Assembly: GCF_033097525.1 (NCBI RefSeq)
Contig: NZ_CP109907.1
Coordinates: 4,588,001 to 4,652,000, forward strand
Reading direction: 5' to 3'
DNA: 64,000 nt
Source: Sphingobacterium sp. UGAL515B_05
GTDB taxonomy: Bacteria; Bacteroidota; Bacteroidia; Sphingobacteriales; Sphingobacteriaceae
Shown: in pieces, positions 17,260 through 26,675 of the stretch
How the letters are laid out: every line of letters starts with the position of its first letter
Position numbering within the stretch: the first letter of the stretch is position 1
Program-made: the position numbers and the translations under genes
The notes under the pieces: model-generated
Database searches by the model: none
The model's input: the letters and a program-made list of their open reading frames with translations, nothing else
Told to the model about the DNA's origin: nothing

Positions 17260-19449
17260 ATGGAAATAGAAAAATCACTTTTCGACAATTTACAAGATTT
17301 TTTTGGTTTTGATACTTTTAAAGGGGATCAAGAGGCAATTATAACTAGTATTCTTCAACGAAGAGATACTTTTGTAATAATGCCAACCGGAGGAGGGAAA
17401 TCAATTTGCTATCAGCTTCCTGCTCTTATGAGTAAGGGAACTGCAATTGTTATTTCTCCGCTGATTGCTTTAATGAAAAACCAGGTAGATCAGCTTCGTG
17501 CATTCGGTGGCGAAGATAGTATCGCTCATTTTTTAAATTCATCATTGAATAAGAGCGAAATTACAAAGGTTAAGGATGATGTACTCGCTGGGAAGACCAA
17601 ATTACTGTATGTAGCTCCAGAATCACTTGCTAAGCAAGATAATTTGGAATTCTTACATCAGATTACCGTCTCTTTCGTAGCGGTTGACGAAGCGCATTGT
17701 ATTTCGGAATGGGGGCACGATTTCAGACCAGAATATCGTAAAATACGGCAGGTAATCAACGAAATAGGTGCTAATATTCCTATCATAGCTCTTACGGCGA
17801 CTGCTACTCCTAAAGTTCAGTCGGATATCCGTAAAAATTTACAGATGAATGATGCCGTTTTATTTAAGTCATCATTTAATCGGAGCAATTTATATTACGA
17901 GGTAAGACCTAAAAAAGATGTTGTTAAAGAGATTGTTCGTTTTATCAAAACCAAATCGGGAAAGACTGGTATTGTCTATTGTTTGAGCCGTAAAAAGGTA
18001 GAGGAAATCAGTGAGGTTTTGAACCTAAATGGTATCAAAGCTTTACCTTATCATGCTGGTCTAGATGCGAAAACGAGAGCTGATACACAGGATAAGTTTT
18101 TGATGGAGGATGTCGAAGTGATTGTGGCTACCATTGCTTTTGGTATGGGAATAGACAAACCGGACGTTCGTTATGTCATTCACCATGATATTCCTAAATC
18201 CATGGAAGGATATTACCAGGAAACTGGACGTGCAGGACGTGATGGGGGCGATGGTTATTGTTTGGCTTTTTATTCGGAAAAAGATGTTGAAAAGCTGACC
18301 AAGTTTATGAAAGATAAACCTGTGGCCGAACGCGAGATCGGGACACAGATCTTAAAAGAGGTTATTGATTATTCGGAGTCTGCAGTATGTCGTCGTAAAC
18401 AAATTCTTCATTATTTTGGTGAAAATTTTGACGAGCAGGGCTGTAATAATATGTGCGACAACTGCCGCTCGGAGAAAGAATATTTTGAGGCCGAAGACTC
18501 CTTGAAAAATGTACTGGGCTTCATTCAGGAGCAGGGCGAGAAATTTGATGATCATCACGTGATCAACGTCATGATGGGTCAAAATAATCAACCTGTATCT
18601 TCCTATAAACATGATGAACATCGTCTTTTCGGAACGGGTAAAGAGAAAGGTGTTATCTATTGGAAATCTTTGCTTAGACAGGCTGTGCTTGATAACTTTA
18701 TTGAAAAAGATATTGATCATTATGGCCTTTTAAAATTGACAGATATTGGCCGTCATTATCTGGATAACCCTTATCAACTAAAATTTGTTTTGAATCGTCC
18801 AATTGAAGGGGGAGATAGCACAAATTCGGAAGATACAGGGCACGGCACAGGAGCTTTAGATACCGTCTTGTTGGGTATGCTTAAAGACCTACGCAAGAAA
18901 ATTGCAAAAGGGAAGTCATTGCCTCCGTTTGTCATCTTTCAAGATCCTTCGCTGGAAGAAATGTGTACACATTATCCAATTGCCATCGATGAGTTGAAAC
19001 AGATCCAGGGAGTAGGGAATGGTAAAGCGATTAAATTTGGCGGACCATTTATTGCCTTGATCAAAGATTACGTTGAGGAAAATGAAATCGATAGACCTGT
19101 AGATCTTGTCATTAAAAGTACAGCTAATAAATCGGCATTAAAGGTGTCTATTATTCAAAATATCGATCGTAAAATTGCATTGGATGATATTGCTTCAGCT
19201 AAGGGGATAACTTACGAGGAAATATTGAAGGAAATAGAAACGATTGTAAATGCGGGCACAAAAATCAATATCAATTATTTTATTGATGAGATTATTGATG
19301 AGGATCGCCAGGATGAGGTATACGACTATTTTAAGACAGCGGAGACTGATTCAATTAATGATGCGCTTAAAGAACTTGGAGGGGATGATTACAGTTATGA
19401 AGATCTCCAATTGATGCGAATCAAATTTTTATCAGAGCTTGGCAATTAA
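17260..19449 (+). CDS. recQ: ATP-dependent DNA helicase RecQ
   Basis: 3'-5' DNA helicase acting in recombination repair and fork restart. It has 729 residues. Motif I MPTGGGKS is at 41-48, the motif II region AVDEAHCISEWGHDFRPEY starts near 141, and motif VI QETGRAGRDG follows. The RecQ zinc site has cysteines in CRRKQILHYFGE and CNNMCDNC. A winged-helix RQC region and an HRDC domain lie near residues 520-590, and a further 130-residue C-terminal extension is typical of Bacteroidota RecQ. It ends 15 bp before kdsA, so the two are probably co-transcribed. Confidence 0.95.
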   Translation: MEIEKSLFDNLQDFFGFDTFKGDQEAIITSILQRRDTFVIMPTGGGKSICYQLPALMSKGTAIVISPLIALMKNQVDQLRAFGGEDSIAHFLNSSLNKSEITKVKDDVLAGKTKLLYVAPESLAKQDNLEFLHQITVSFVAVDEAHCISEWGHDFRPEYRKIRQVINEIGANIPIIALTATATPKVQSDIRKNLQMNDAVLFKSSFNRSNLYYEVRPKKDVVKEIVRFIKTKSGKTGIVYCLSRKKVEEISEVLNLNGIKALPYHAGLDAKTRADTQDKFLMEDVEVIVATIAFGMGIDKPDVRYVIHHDIPKSMEGYYQETGRAGRDGGDGYCLAFYSEKDVEKLTKFMKDKPVAEREIGTQILKEVIDYSESAVCRRKQILHYFGENFDEQGCNNMCDNCRSEKEYFEAEDSLKNVLGFIQEQGEKFDDHHVINVMMGQNNQPVSSYKHDEHRLFGTGKEKGVIYWKSLLRQAVLDNFIEKDIDHYGLLKLTDIGRHYLDNPYQLKFVLNRPIEGGDSTNSEDTGHGTGALDTVLLGMLKDLRKKIAKGKSLPPFVIFQDPSLEEMCTHYPIAIDELKQIQGVGNGKAIKFGGPFIALIKDYVEENEIDRPVDLVIKSTANKSALKVSIIQNIDRKIALDDIASAKGITYEEILKEIETIVNAGTKININYFIDEIIDEDRQDEVYDYFKTAETDSINDALKELGGDDYSYEDLQLMRIKFLSELGN

Positions 19450-19464
19450 TATTTTTATAATTTT

Positions 19465-20280
19465 ATGATTAACAGGTACATTCCCGAAATAAAGAATGGG
19501 ACATCGCAGAATTTCTTTTTAATGGCAGGGCCATGTGCAATAGAGGGAGAAGAAATCGCTTTGCGTATTGCTGAAAAGATTGTTACAATTACAGATAAAC
19601 TTAATATTCCTTACATTTTCAAGGGATCCTACCGTAAGGCCAATCGGTCCCGCCTAGATTCATTTATGGGAATAGGTGATGAAAAGGCGCTGAAGATTTT
19701 AGAAAAAGTTGGGAAAACTTTTGGTGTACCTACGGTGACAGATATCCATGAGAGCCACGAAGCAGAAATGGCAGCTGCATACGTTGACGTTCTTCAAATT
19801 CCAGCATTTTTGTGCAGACAGACTGATTTATTGGTTGCGGCGGCAAAAACGAATAAGGTGGTCAATGTAAAAAAAGGCCAGTTTTTGAGCGCTGGATCTA
19901 TGAAATTTGCAGTAGATAAAATCGTGGAATCTGGAAATGAAAAGGTTTTTTTAACTGATCGTGGCAATACATTCGGCTATCAGGATCTCATTGTAGATTA
20001 TCGAGGGATTCCCGAAATGCGTGCTTTTAACGTACCCACAGTGATGGACTGTACACATTCCTTGCAACAACCGAATCAGACTTCTGGCGTAACAGGAGGA
20101 AAACCAGCTTTAATTGAAACAATCGCGAAAGCAGCTATCGCCGTGGGAGCTGACGGTCTGTTTATAGAAACACATCCTGATCCTGCAAATGCGAAATCTG
20201 ATGGCGCCAATATGTTACATTTGGATTTACTTGAAGGCTTGATGGAAAAACTGGTACGAGTTAGACAAGCTATTTTATAG
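19465..20280 (+). CDS. kdsA: 3-deoxy-8-phosphooctulonate synthase
   Basis: Condenses phosphoenolpyruvate with arabinose 5-phosphate to make Kdo 8-phosphate. It has 271 residues. Family stretches include FFLMAGPCAIEGEEIA, the segment FKGSYRKANRSR, VNVKKGQFLSAGSM, LTDRGNTFGYQDLIVD and DGLFIETHPDP, consistent with the KdsA TIM barrel. Together with kdsD 2.3 kb upstream it supplies Kdo for lipid A-core, so the cell has a lipopolysaccharide outer membrane. Confidence 0.95.
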   Translation: MINRYIPEIKNGTSQNFFLMAGPCAIEGEEIALRIAEKIVTITDKLNIPYIFKGSYRKANRSRLDSFMGIGDEKALKILEKVGKTFGVPTVTDIHESHEAEMAAAYVDVLQIPAFLCRQTDLLVAAAKTNKVVNVKKGQFLSAGSMKFAVDKIVESGNEKVFLTDRGNTFGYQDLIVDYRGIPEMRAFNVPTVMDCTHSLQQPNQTSGVTGGKPALIETIAKAAIAVGADGLFIETHPDPANAKSDGANMLHLDLLEGLMEKLVRVRQAIL

Positions 20281-20300
20281 TATAATAAATAAATCACATT

Positions 20301-20326
20301 AAAAAGGAGCCAATAGGCTCCTTTTT
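20301..20326 (+). terminator. terminator after kdsA
   Basis: AAAAAGGAGCC pairs with GGCTCCTTTTT around the loop AATA, 20 bp past the kdsA stop codon. Confidence 0.85.
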
Positions 20327-20364
20327 TATAATCAATTATATCAAACTTAAAGCTAAATTATTAT

Positions 20365-21459
20365 ATGTTATCAAAAGTTGCGTTGACAGCGTTTTTTTTG
20401 TTGTTTTTTTCTGCCATTAAAGCGCAGGAGAATTATAGTTGGTTTTCTCCACTAGAAGATAAACATGTGGAAGGTAGGTTGGAGAATCAGAAGCTTTCAG
20501 CCTTCAACAGACTTCCGGATGAATTGGAAAGTCAGGTACGTAAACCTGTATGGGAGCTAGGTAAGAATAGCGCTGGATTCTATATTGACTTTCAAACTTC
20601 TTCGCCTGAGATTACAGTTCAATACCAAGTTGTCGGAGGCTTAAATATGCCCCATATGCCAACAACAGGTGTTAGTGGGCTGGATCTTTATGCTTATGAT
20701 ACGGCAAAGAAAGAATGGAAGTGGGCTTATGGCAGTTACGATTTTTCGGATACTATTTCTTATACGTGGAAGAATATTGGGCGCAATGAAAAATTTAATT
20801 ACCGCTTATATCTTCCGCTCTACAATACTGTTAAGTGGTTAAAGATTGGTGTGCCTAATACGGCTAAATTAACATATACTCATACCACAACGGCAAAACC
20901 TATTGTTGTTTATGGAACTTCGATTGGACAGGGGGCCTGTACAAGCCGTCCTGGTTTGGCTTGGACCAGTCAGGTAGGAAGGGCATTTAATAACGAAGTG
21001 ATCAATTTATGTTTCTCTGGAAATGGTCGGCTTGAACAGCCTATTTTAAATATGATGAACCAAGAAGATGCCGCTTGTTATATTCTCGATTGTATTCCCA
21101 ATCTGGCTATTTCGAAATCGTTAACAGAAACACAATTGGATTCTTTGTTGGTCCATGCGGTGACATTTTTAAGAAAAGAACATCCCGCAACGCCTATCAT
21201 TTTGACCCAGCATAGTTCGGGAAGTATAGCAGAGGTTTTCAATGAAGACAAAAATGCAGAGTATCAGCAAAGCAGCCGTGTACTGAAAGCTGCGTTTGAA
21301 AAATTACAATCGAAAGGGGGTCGTCAGCTTTTCTTATTGTCGAGCCAAGAGCTTAATCTGGATCTGAATTCGACTGTAGATTATGCTCATCCAAATGATC
21401 AAGGTATGGAAAGAATCGCAAATGCGTATATTAAATTGTTGAAGAAAATTCTAAAGTAG
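20365..21459 (+). CDS. secreted SGNH/GDSL hydrolase
   Basis: Exported esterase-like protein of 364 residues. A signal peptide ends near residue 20 (FFSAIKA). A beta-sandwich N-terminal domain (about 25-170) is followed by an SGNH hydrolase domain. Nucleophile Ser186 lies in GTSIGQGACTSRPG, the block III Asn in CFSGNGR, and the catalytic DxxH pair at Asp339-His342 (DYAHPNDQG). This layout resembles carbohydrate esterases with an N-terminal jelly-roll that deacylate sugars or polysaccharides. The actual substrate is unknown. Confidence 0.85.
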   Translation: MLSKVALTAFFLLFFSAIKAQENYSWFSPLEDKHVEGRLENQKLSAFNRLPDELESQVRKPVWELGKNSAGFYIDFQTSSPEITVQYQVVGGLNMPHMPTTGVSGLDLYAYDTAKKEWKWAYGSYDFSDTISYTWKNIGRNEKFNYRLYLPLYNTVKWLKIGVPNTAKLTYTHTTTAKPIVVYGTSIGQGACTSRPGLAWTSQVGRAFNNEVINLCFSGNGRLEQPILNMMNQEDAACYILDCIPNLAISKSLTETQLDSLLVHAVTFLRKEHPATPIILTQHSSGSIAEVFNEDKNAEYQQSSRVLKAAFEKLQSKGGRQLFLLSSQELNLDLNSTVDYAHPNDQGMERIANAYIKLLKKILK

Positions 21460-21572
21460 GCTATTCTTAATGGGGACGCTCTGGATATGAGCGTTCGGAA
21501 TTCACTGAATCAATAATAGGGCATCGTATATGAAACAGATTTATTGGATTAGCATACATCCGTCAGCACAAT

Positions 21573-21619
21573 AATAAAATAGAAAAGGGAAGTTTTAAAC
21601 TTCCCTTTTCTATTTTATT
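21573..21619. terminator. bidirectional terminator of convergent SGNH and DEAD-box genes
   Basis: A long near-continuous inverted repeat, AATAAAATAGAAAAGGGAAG with its complement across a TTTTAAA centre. The stop codon of the minus-strand DEAD-box gene (21615-21617) lies inside the right arm. Confidence 0.75.
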
Positions 21620-22913
21620 TCTTTTTCATTTTCATCGTCATTTTTGCCTTTTCGCCGCCTCCATAATTAAAGGTCTTGGCATTGCTTTCTTTCTTTTGGT
21701 GAAAAGCACCGCCACGGGACAGATCTTCTTTATCTTCCTCTTTGCTCGACTTTTTCTTTTTGTCGGTGATGGGATTATAGATTGCAAGATCCTCAGGCAA
21801 TTCCAAAACATCCATTCTTTTACCGACGGCCTGTTCTATTTTTTTAACCATTGGTAATTCCAGATCTGTTGTGAAAGTCAATACGACCGATTCTTCATTA
21901 TCGTCATTTTTAACAAGATGATTTAAGAATTCCTCCTTTTCATTCGGTAACTCAAATTGAAAAATGAATGGAATAGCGGAAAGGTCCACATCGTTTGTAT
22001 TTTCCCGTGCAATAATCAAGACACGAGATTGATTATTTTCCTTGAAATCTTCCATGGTTTCATAGCCAAAATCATCGTAGAACAATGGATTGAGGATGGC
22101 AATTTCTTCTTTATTGCTACTGAACAAACTGCTGGCCAACTTTTGGGCAGTAAGTTTCGAGTTTACAAAGACGACTACTTTTTGAAATACATCTTTATCC
22201 TGCAACAGAAGATTTAATAAATTGATCTTTGTTGTGAAATTAGGAACATGATATAATAATAGATCTAGGGTGTCGACCGTGTCATTTTCAAGTTCATCTA
22301 TTTCGACTGAGGCACAATTTTCATTCATGAAATTGTCGATCATGTCATAAAGTTTTTGGTGTTCAACAGTACTGAAAACCAAATGTTGTACCTTTCCACA
22401 GCTTTCGGCTAATTCCCTTACTGTATTTTGCATTCCTTGTTTGATAATCTCTTCAGCATCATCAATAATTAATGTCTGAATACGGTTGAGATTCAAGGCC
22501 AATTTAAGATAGACCGCTCTTGCACGATTTGGAGTAGCTACAACAATATCTTTTCCATCAACCAGTTCTTCGATTTCTTCTTCCATGCTACCTGAAGCCC
22601 GCAATCCAATGATGCGTAGACCTTTATTTTTGCTTAATTGGTAGAATCTCTCAACAATTTCGTCGATACGTTCTTCATTAGGCGCCAAGATCAAAAACTT
22701 CGGAGCTTCATCTGTTGTGAATTTCAACTTCATCAAGGTAGATAAGACATAAGTTGTGGTTTTGCCAGCACCTTCCGGAGCGATGGCAATCACATCCTGT
22801 CCACCAAGAATTCTGGAAATGCATCTACTTTGAATTTCCTTTGGAGCCAGATAACCGAGTTCAGTCATCGTAGCAGTCAATCTTTTGCTAAGTTTTAGTT
22901 TCTCTAACGACAC
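21615..22913 (-). CDS. DEAD-box-like protein with degenerate helicase motifs
   Basis: A 432-residue protein with the two-RecA-domain layout of DEAD-box RNA helicases and a C-terminal Lys/Gly-rich tail (from about 385). Motif I is APEGAGKT (45-52), where the family has AxTGxGKT. The motif Ia/Ib equivalents are visible. Motif II is DDAE at 151-154 instead of DEAD, the SAT motif is FSTVEH, and no HRxGRxGR motif VI can be found in domain 2. ATP binding is plausible. ATP hydrolysis and unwinding are doubtful from the sequence. It could act as an RNA-binding or ribosome-assembly factor (inference). It is a single gene, with a complete reading frame. Confidence 0.8.
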   Translation of the reverse strand: MSLEKLKLSKRLTATMTELGYLAPKEIQSRCISRILGGQDVIAIAPEGAGKTTTYVLSTLMKLKFTTDEAPKFLILAPNEERIDEIVERFYQLSKNKGLRIIGLRASGSMEEEIEELVDGKDIVVATPNRARAVYLKLALNLNRIQTLIIDDAEEIIKQGMQNTVRELAESCGKVQHLVFSTVEHQKLYDMIDNFMNENCASVEIDELENDTVDTLDLLLYHVPNFTTKINLLNLLLQDKDVFQKVVVFVNSKLTAQKLASSLFSSNKEEIAILNPLFYDDFGYETMEDFKENNQSRVLIIARENTNDVDLSAIPFIFQFELPNEKEEFLNHLVKNDDNEESVVLTFTTDLELPMVKKIEQAVGKRMDVLELPEDLAIYNPITDKKKKSSKEEDKEDLSRGGAFHQKKESNAKTFNYGGGEKAKMTMKMKKK

Positions 22914-22966
22914 GTATCCTTTTATTTATGTAAGTTACAAAAATACAAATTTAGATCTTAGATCAG

Positions 22967-23296
22967 CTAATGTGCGCCCATTTTTGAAAATAGATTGATA
23001 ATAATGACTCCAACAACAATCAATACCATGCCGATAATGGCTGCTGTATCGGGAATCTGTTTGAATAAGAACATACCAATCAGTGTAATGGCAACGATAC
23101 CAACGCCAGACCAAATTGCATAGGATATTCCGACGGGGAGGTATTTAAGTGTGATACTTAAAAAATAGAAGGCAATAATATAACCTACAATACAGATAAG
23201 GGTAGGTTTTATAAGGGTAAAACCTGCAGACTTCTTTAGAAAAGTGGTTGCAAATATCTCAGCGGCTATGGCAAGAAATAGATAAATGTATTTCAT
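22967..23296 (-). CDS. SMR-family small multidrug/guanidinium exporter
   Basis: A 109-residue inner-membrane protein with four predicted transmembrane helices. Glu13 in the first helix (LAIAAEIFATTFLKKS) is the conserved proton/substrate carboxylate. The second and third helices carry LKYLPVGISYAIWSGVGIV, typical of EmrE/SugE-type SMR proteins. Whether it exports quaternary ammonium drugs or guanidinium cannot be decided. A minus-strand TACCTTTG (23302-23309) fits a -7 element directly upstream, giving a very short leader. Confidence 0.9.
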   Translation of the reverse strand: MKYIYLFLAIAAEIFATTFLKKSAGFTLIKPTLICIVGYIIAFYFLSITLKYLPVGISYAIWSGVGIVAITLIGMFLFKQIPDTAAIIGMVLIVVGVIIINLFSKMGAH

Positions 23297-23384
23297 TGTT
23301 ACAAAGGTACAATTTTTTGTTTGGTAAGGTTCGGTTAATTAGGTCAATAACAGCGAGAAGTTAAGTTGTTTTAGAGATAATGAA

Positions 23385-23415
23385 TTGCGTATAAGGGTAA
23401 ATTTATCTAAGTTTG
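23385..23415 (+). promoter_or_regulatory. Bacteroidota-type promoter of the histidine kinase operon
   Basis: TTG at 23385-23387, exactly 20 nt, then TAAGTTTG at 23408-23415, a full match to the Bacteroidota consensus. The start codon follows 33 bp later. Confidence 0.7.
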
Positions 23416-23448
23416 GCCAATTCACATAGCTAGAACAATTATTTTTTT

Positions 23449-25695
23449 ATGGGGCATATTCAAAATTTTTGGAGATCGGTACTGATATTTTTTACTTTTT
23501 TATGTGTCTGTTTTACTGTTTTTGGCCAAGAGCAACTGCAGGAGTTAAAGAAATCGTATTACAGTCTTCCTTTAGGAAGCAAGGAGCGGTTTGTATTGAC
23601 TGGAAAATATGCGCAGGCCTTATATTTTAATAATGAGAAAGCGTTGGCCAGTCAACTGCTTAATGATAATATTCAGTTGGCAAGAAATTATCCAGACAAG
23701 CAATATTATGCTTATTTGAATTGTATTGCAGCCATGAACAGCTTTAACGATCATGCATATGAAAAATCACGGTATTATTTAGAACATGCTAAATCCGTAC
23801 TCCCCATAGTTACCGATAATGGAATAAAGGGTTATGTTCATTATTGTGATGGATGGGTTATGACGCGGCAGAATAAGGAGGATGAAGCCGTTTCCCAATT
23901 CCATAAAGCGATTCCATTTTTGGAGAAGGCGCCACAGACTGAGGCAAATATCGCCCGAAAATTGGCGGTTTATAAAGAGCTTACAGCTATCTATGCAAAT
24001 CAGCGTAACTATGATTTCCAGGAGAAGTATACTTCTCTTTTGTTAGAAACGGCTAAAGAAGGGAAGAATGTCAATAGCCTATTTGACGCCTACATGCAGG
24101 CTGGTTATCTATTTGAAGAGGAGTATAGATCGAATAATGCAGATCGTGATCTATTGAGGAAAGCTGAACAACACTATCTTGAGGCTTATAATTTGATCAA
24201 TAAGAATGAGAAGCATCTGGTTAATCCGACTGATCTAGCGTATGTTTCAGTTAATCTAGCGAATCTGTACCATGAGTTTTATCCTGATAATGGCGGTAAG
24301 AAAGCGATATTCTACGCCAGACAGGCTTTAGATATCGCAGCTGAAACGGGGCAATATGCCATTACAATACCTGCTTATGGTATCCTCGCTGATGAGTCTT
24401 TCAAAGTGGGGCATCGCGAGGAAGGAAAAAAATATCTGCAGCAGGCACTGTACAATCTTCAAAGAGAGGCCCATTACGATTATCAAGTGGGACTAAGCCT
24501 ATTTAGTAGACTGGCTGAAGTAAGTGTTGAAGAAGGTAAATATGAAGAGGCTTTCAATTATCAAAAAAGCTACATAGATGTATTTGAAAAAGCTTTTAAT
24601 TCGGATAAACTCGATAAAACGAAGCAGCTGGAGCTGAAGTATGAGCGTGAACTGCAAAACCAAAAGTTAATGCGGCTTCGATTGGAAGGGGAGAAAAAGG
24701 AACAGCAGATCAAGTTGATGAAAGCCTTGAATGATAGGCAGCATCAACTGGTGGAGAATTTGAAGTTAAATGAACTGAATCGAAGCCAGCAACTTAAAGT
24801 ATTGCAGCTCGAACGGGATAAGAAGGAGCAGGATCTGCAATTAAGCCGACTGGAAAATGAACAACGCTTACAGGAGCTTGATGTTTCCAAAAAACAGATT
24901 GCTTTCAAGTCACGGATGAATTCGATCTATATCTGGTTATTTATCAGTTGTTTGATTGTGACCGTATTGTTGTTTTACGCCTACTGGCAACGTTCAAAGG
25001 CATTGAAGCAAAAGGAACATTTGCATGAGCTTGAGATAGAAAAGAATAATCAACAACATGCCATTAAAAACCTGACTGCGATGTTGGCAGGGGAAGAGAA
25101 AGAGCGTACCCGTCTTGCTCGCGACCTTCATGATGGATTGGGAGGTTTACTGTCAAGTACCAAATTGGGATTATCAGCCATCAATAAAAATGCTTTGGAG
25201 CAAGAAACCATGAAAGCAGGAATCGATCGAAGCATTGATTTGCTGGACGGGGCTGTCGATGAACTTCGCCGGCTTGCGCATAATCTTATGCCAGATTTAA
25301 TTGTAAAATTTGGTTTGAAAGAAACTTTAAGAGACTATGCAAGCCGAATGAGTCAATCTACATGTCAAGTTGAATGTGAATTTTTACAATTCGAATCAAC
25401 CCTAAGTACGGAACAGGAGATTTCTTTGTATAGAGTTATTCAAGAATTGGTGAATAACGCGTTGAAGCATGCTAATGCGACCAATATTTTAATACAGCTT
25501 TCTTCACATAATAAACGTTTACATATTACAATTGAAGATGATGGCAAGGGTTTTGATATGGAAAGTGTCGATTTGCAGCATTCTGCAGGAATGCATAATG
25601 TGCGATCAAGACTTTCGTTTCTAAACGGGGAAATGAAGGTTATGTCGGAGAATGGAGCGGGTACAACCATTGAATTGGAATTACCCATGATTTAA
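23449..25695 (+). CDS. TPR-containing NarL-family sensor histidine kinase
   Basis: Sensor kinase of 748 residues. It has an N-terminal signal peptide (about 1-26), a periplasmic region of TPR-like helical repeats (about 35-390), a long Gln/Leu/Lys coiled coil (about 395-485) and one transmembrane helix (SIYIWLFISCLIVTVLLFYA, near 490). The HisKA_3 dimerisation domain carries phospho-acceptor His561 in RLARDLHDGLGG. A HATPase domain follows (QELVNNALKHAN, DDGKGFDM, GTTIELELP). The TPR sensor layout is typical of Bacteroidota; the signal is unknown. The partner response regulator starts 12 bp downstream. Confidence 0.93.
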   Translation: MGHIQNFWRSVLIFFTFLCVCFTVFGQEQLQELKKSYYSLPLGSKERFVLTGKYAQALYFNNEKALASQLLNDNIQLARNYPDKQYYAYLNCIAAMNSFNDHAYEKSRYYLEHAKSVLPIVTDNGIKGYVHYCDGWVMTRQNKEDEAVSQFHKAIPFLEKAPQTEANIARKLAVYKELTAIYANQRNYDFQEKYTSLLLETAKEGKNVNSLFDAYMQAGYLFEEEYRSNNADRDLLRKAEQHYLEAYNLINKNEKHLVNPTDLAYVSVNLANLYHEFYPDNGGKKAIFYARQALDIAAETGQYAITIPAYGILADESFKVGHREEGKKYLQQALYNLQREAHYDYQVGLSLFSRLAEVSVEEGKYEEAFNYQKSYIDVFEKAFNSDKLDKTKQLELKYERELQNQKLMRLRLEGEKKEQQIKLMKALNDRQHQLVENLKLNELNRSQQLKVLQLERDKKEQDLQLSRLENEQRLQELDVSKKQIAFKSRMNSIYIWLFISCLIVTVLLFYAYWQRSKALKQKEHLHELEIEKNNQQHAIKNLTAMLAGEEKERTRLARDLHDGLGGLLSSTKLGLSAINKNALEQETMKAGIDRSIDLLDGAVDELRRLAHNLMPDLIVKFGLKETLRDYASRMSQSTCQVECEFLQFESTLSTEQEISLYRVIQELVNNALKHANATNILIQLSSHNKRLHITIEDDGKGFDMESVDLQHSAGMHNVRSRLSFLNGEMKVMSENGAGTTIELELPMI

Positions 25696-25707
25696 CTTTT
25701 TGGAAAA

Positions 25708-26340
25708 ATGATAAAAATAGCGATTACAGACGATCACCCTTTGCTACTTGAGGGATTGAAAAACATTATAAATGCGCATGAGGATTTTGAAGTAGTGGGT
25801 ATGTATTCCAGTGCAACTGAACTGTTCCATCGTATTGCTACTGATATGCCATTGGTATTGCTACTTGATATCAATCTACCGGATGCTAACGGTATCGATT
25901 TGGTTAAAGGCCTGAAGGATAGTAATAAGGATTTAAAAATTATTGCGTTTAGTGTCCACAATGAATTTGCAGTGATCAACAGCATTTTAAATGAGGGCGC
26001 CAATGCCTATTTACAGAAAAATGCAAATGGTGATGAAATACTTTCTGCCATTTCCGCTGTTCTTGTTGGAAGAAGATATCTCTGTGAAAAAACTCGGGCT
26101 ATCTTGAATAAGAAAGTGGAAATGGGGCTTAAGCAAGTACCAAAATTGACACGTCGTGAGAAAGAAGTGCTTACTTTCGTAGCGCAAGGAATGACAACAA
26201 ACCAAATTGCAGATTCATTGTTTATCAGTTCACATACGGTAGAAAGCCATCGCAAGAATCTAATGGAGAAATTTCAAACCAAAAGTGTTACTGCTGCAGT
26301 AAAATCGGCTATTGAATACGGATTAATTCGGGAAAACTAA
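25708..26340 (+). CDS. NarL/LuxR-type response regulator
   Basis: DNA-binding response regulator of 210 residues. The receiver domain has acidic pocket DD at residues 8-9, phospho-acceptor Asp54 (LLLDINLP) and Lys near 104. A LuxR-type helix-turn-helix lies at about 145-205 (LTRREKEVLTFVAQGMTTNQIADSLFIS). It is co-transcribed with the sensor kinase, 12 bp apart. Target genes are unknown; the clustered repeats directly downstream (26408-26537) are a candidate site. Confidence 0.94.
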   Translation: MIKIAITDDHPLLLEGLKNIINAHEDFEVVGMYSSATELFHRIATDMPLVLLLDINLPDANGIDLVKGLKDSNKDLKIIAFSVHNEFAVINSILNEGANAYLQKNANGDEILSAISAVLVGRRYLCEKTRAILNKKVEMGLKQVPKLTRREKEVLTFVAQGMTTNQIADSLFISSHTVESHRKNLMEKFQTKSVTAAVKSAIEYGLIREN

Positions 26341-26407
26341 TTAAATTCTCCAATTCCCTGATTTCAGGGATGAAAAGATCTCCAGGCATTTGATACTTTT
26401 GCTATTA

Positions 26408-26537
26408 TTGATTTAAAATAGAAGGTATCAAGTGCATTGTTGAAAACTAGTATTTTGCGCTATTTCAAGAGAAGACATTGTTTCGGTCTTCGATTCATTG
26501 ATCTATTTTAAGATTCATCGGTCTATTTTAAATAGAA
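26408..26537. promoter_or_regulatory. cluster of TCTATTTTAA repeats
   Basis: A 20-bp tandem imperfect repeat (GATTCATNGNTCTATTTTAA at 26492-26511 and 26512-26531) ends in the near-palindrome TCTATTTTAAATAGA. An inverted copy (TTGATTTAAAATAGA) lies at about 26408-26422. Three copies of one motif lie in the 335-bp gap between the response regulator and the next gene, plausibly binding sites. A short CCCTGA/TCAGGG hairpin at 26356-26369 follows the regulator. The gap holds no gene. Confidence 0.45.
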
Positions 26538-26675
26538 TCTGTTTCAGAACAAAATTTCAAATCTAGGTTTTTCTTAGAGCGCCTAATACTGCGAAATATA
26601 ACTTTTTCCAGCTTGAGGGACCTTTCAGAGAAGTTTTTAGGAGATAAACAACCAAAAATTACTGATTCAATTGAT

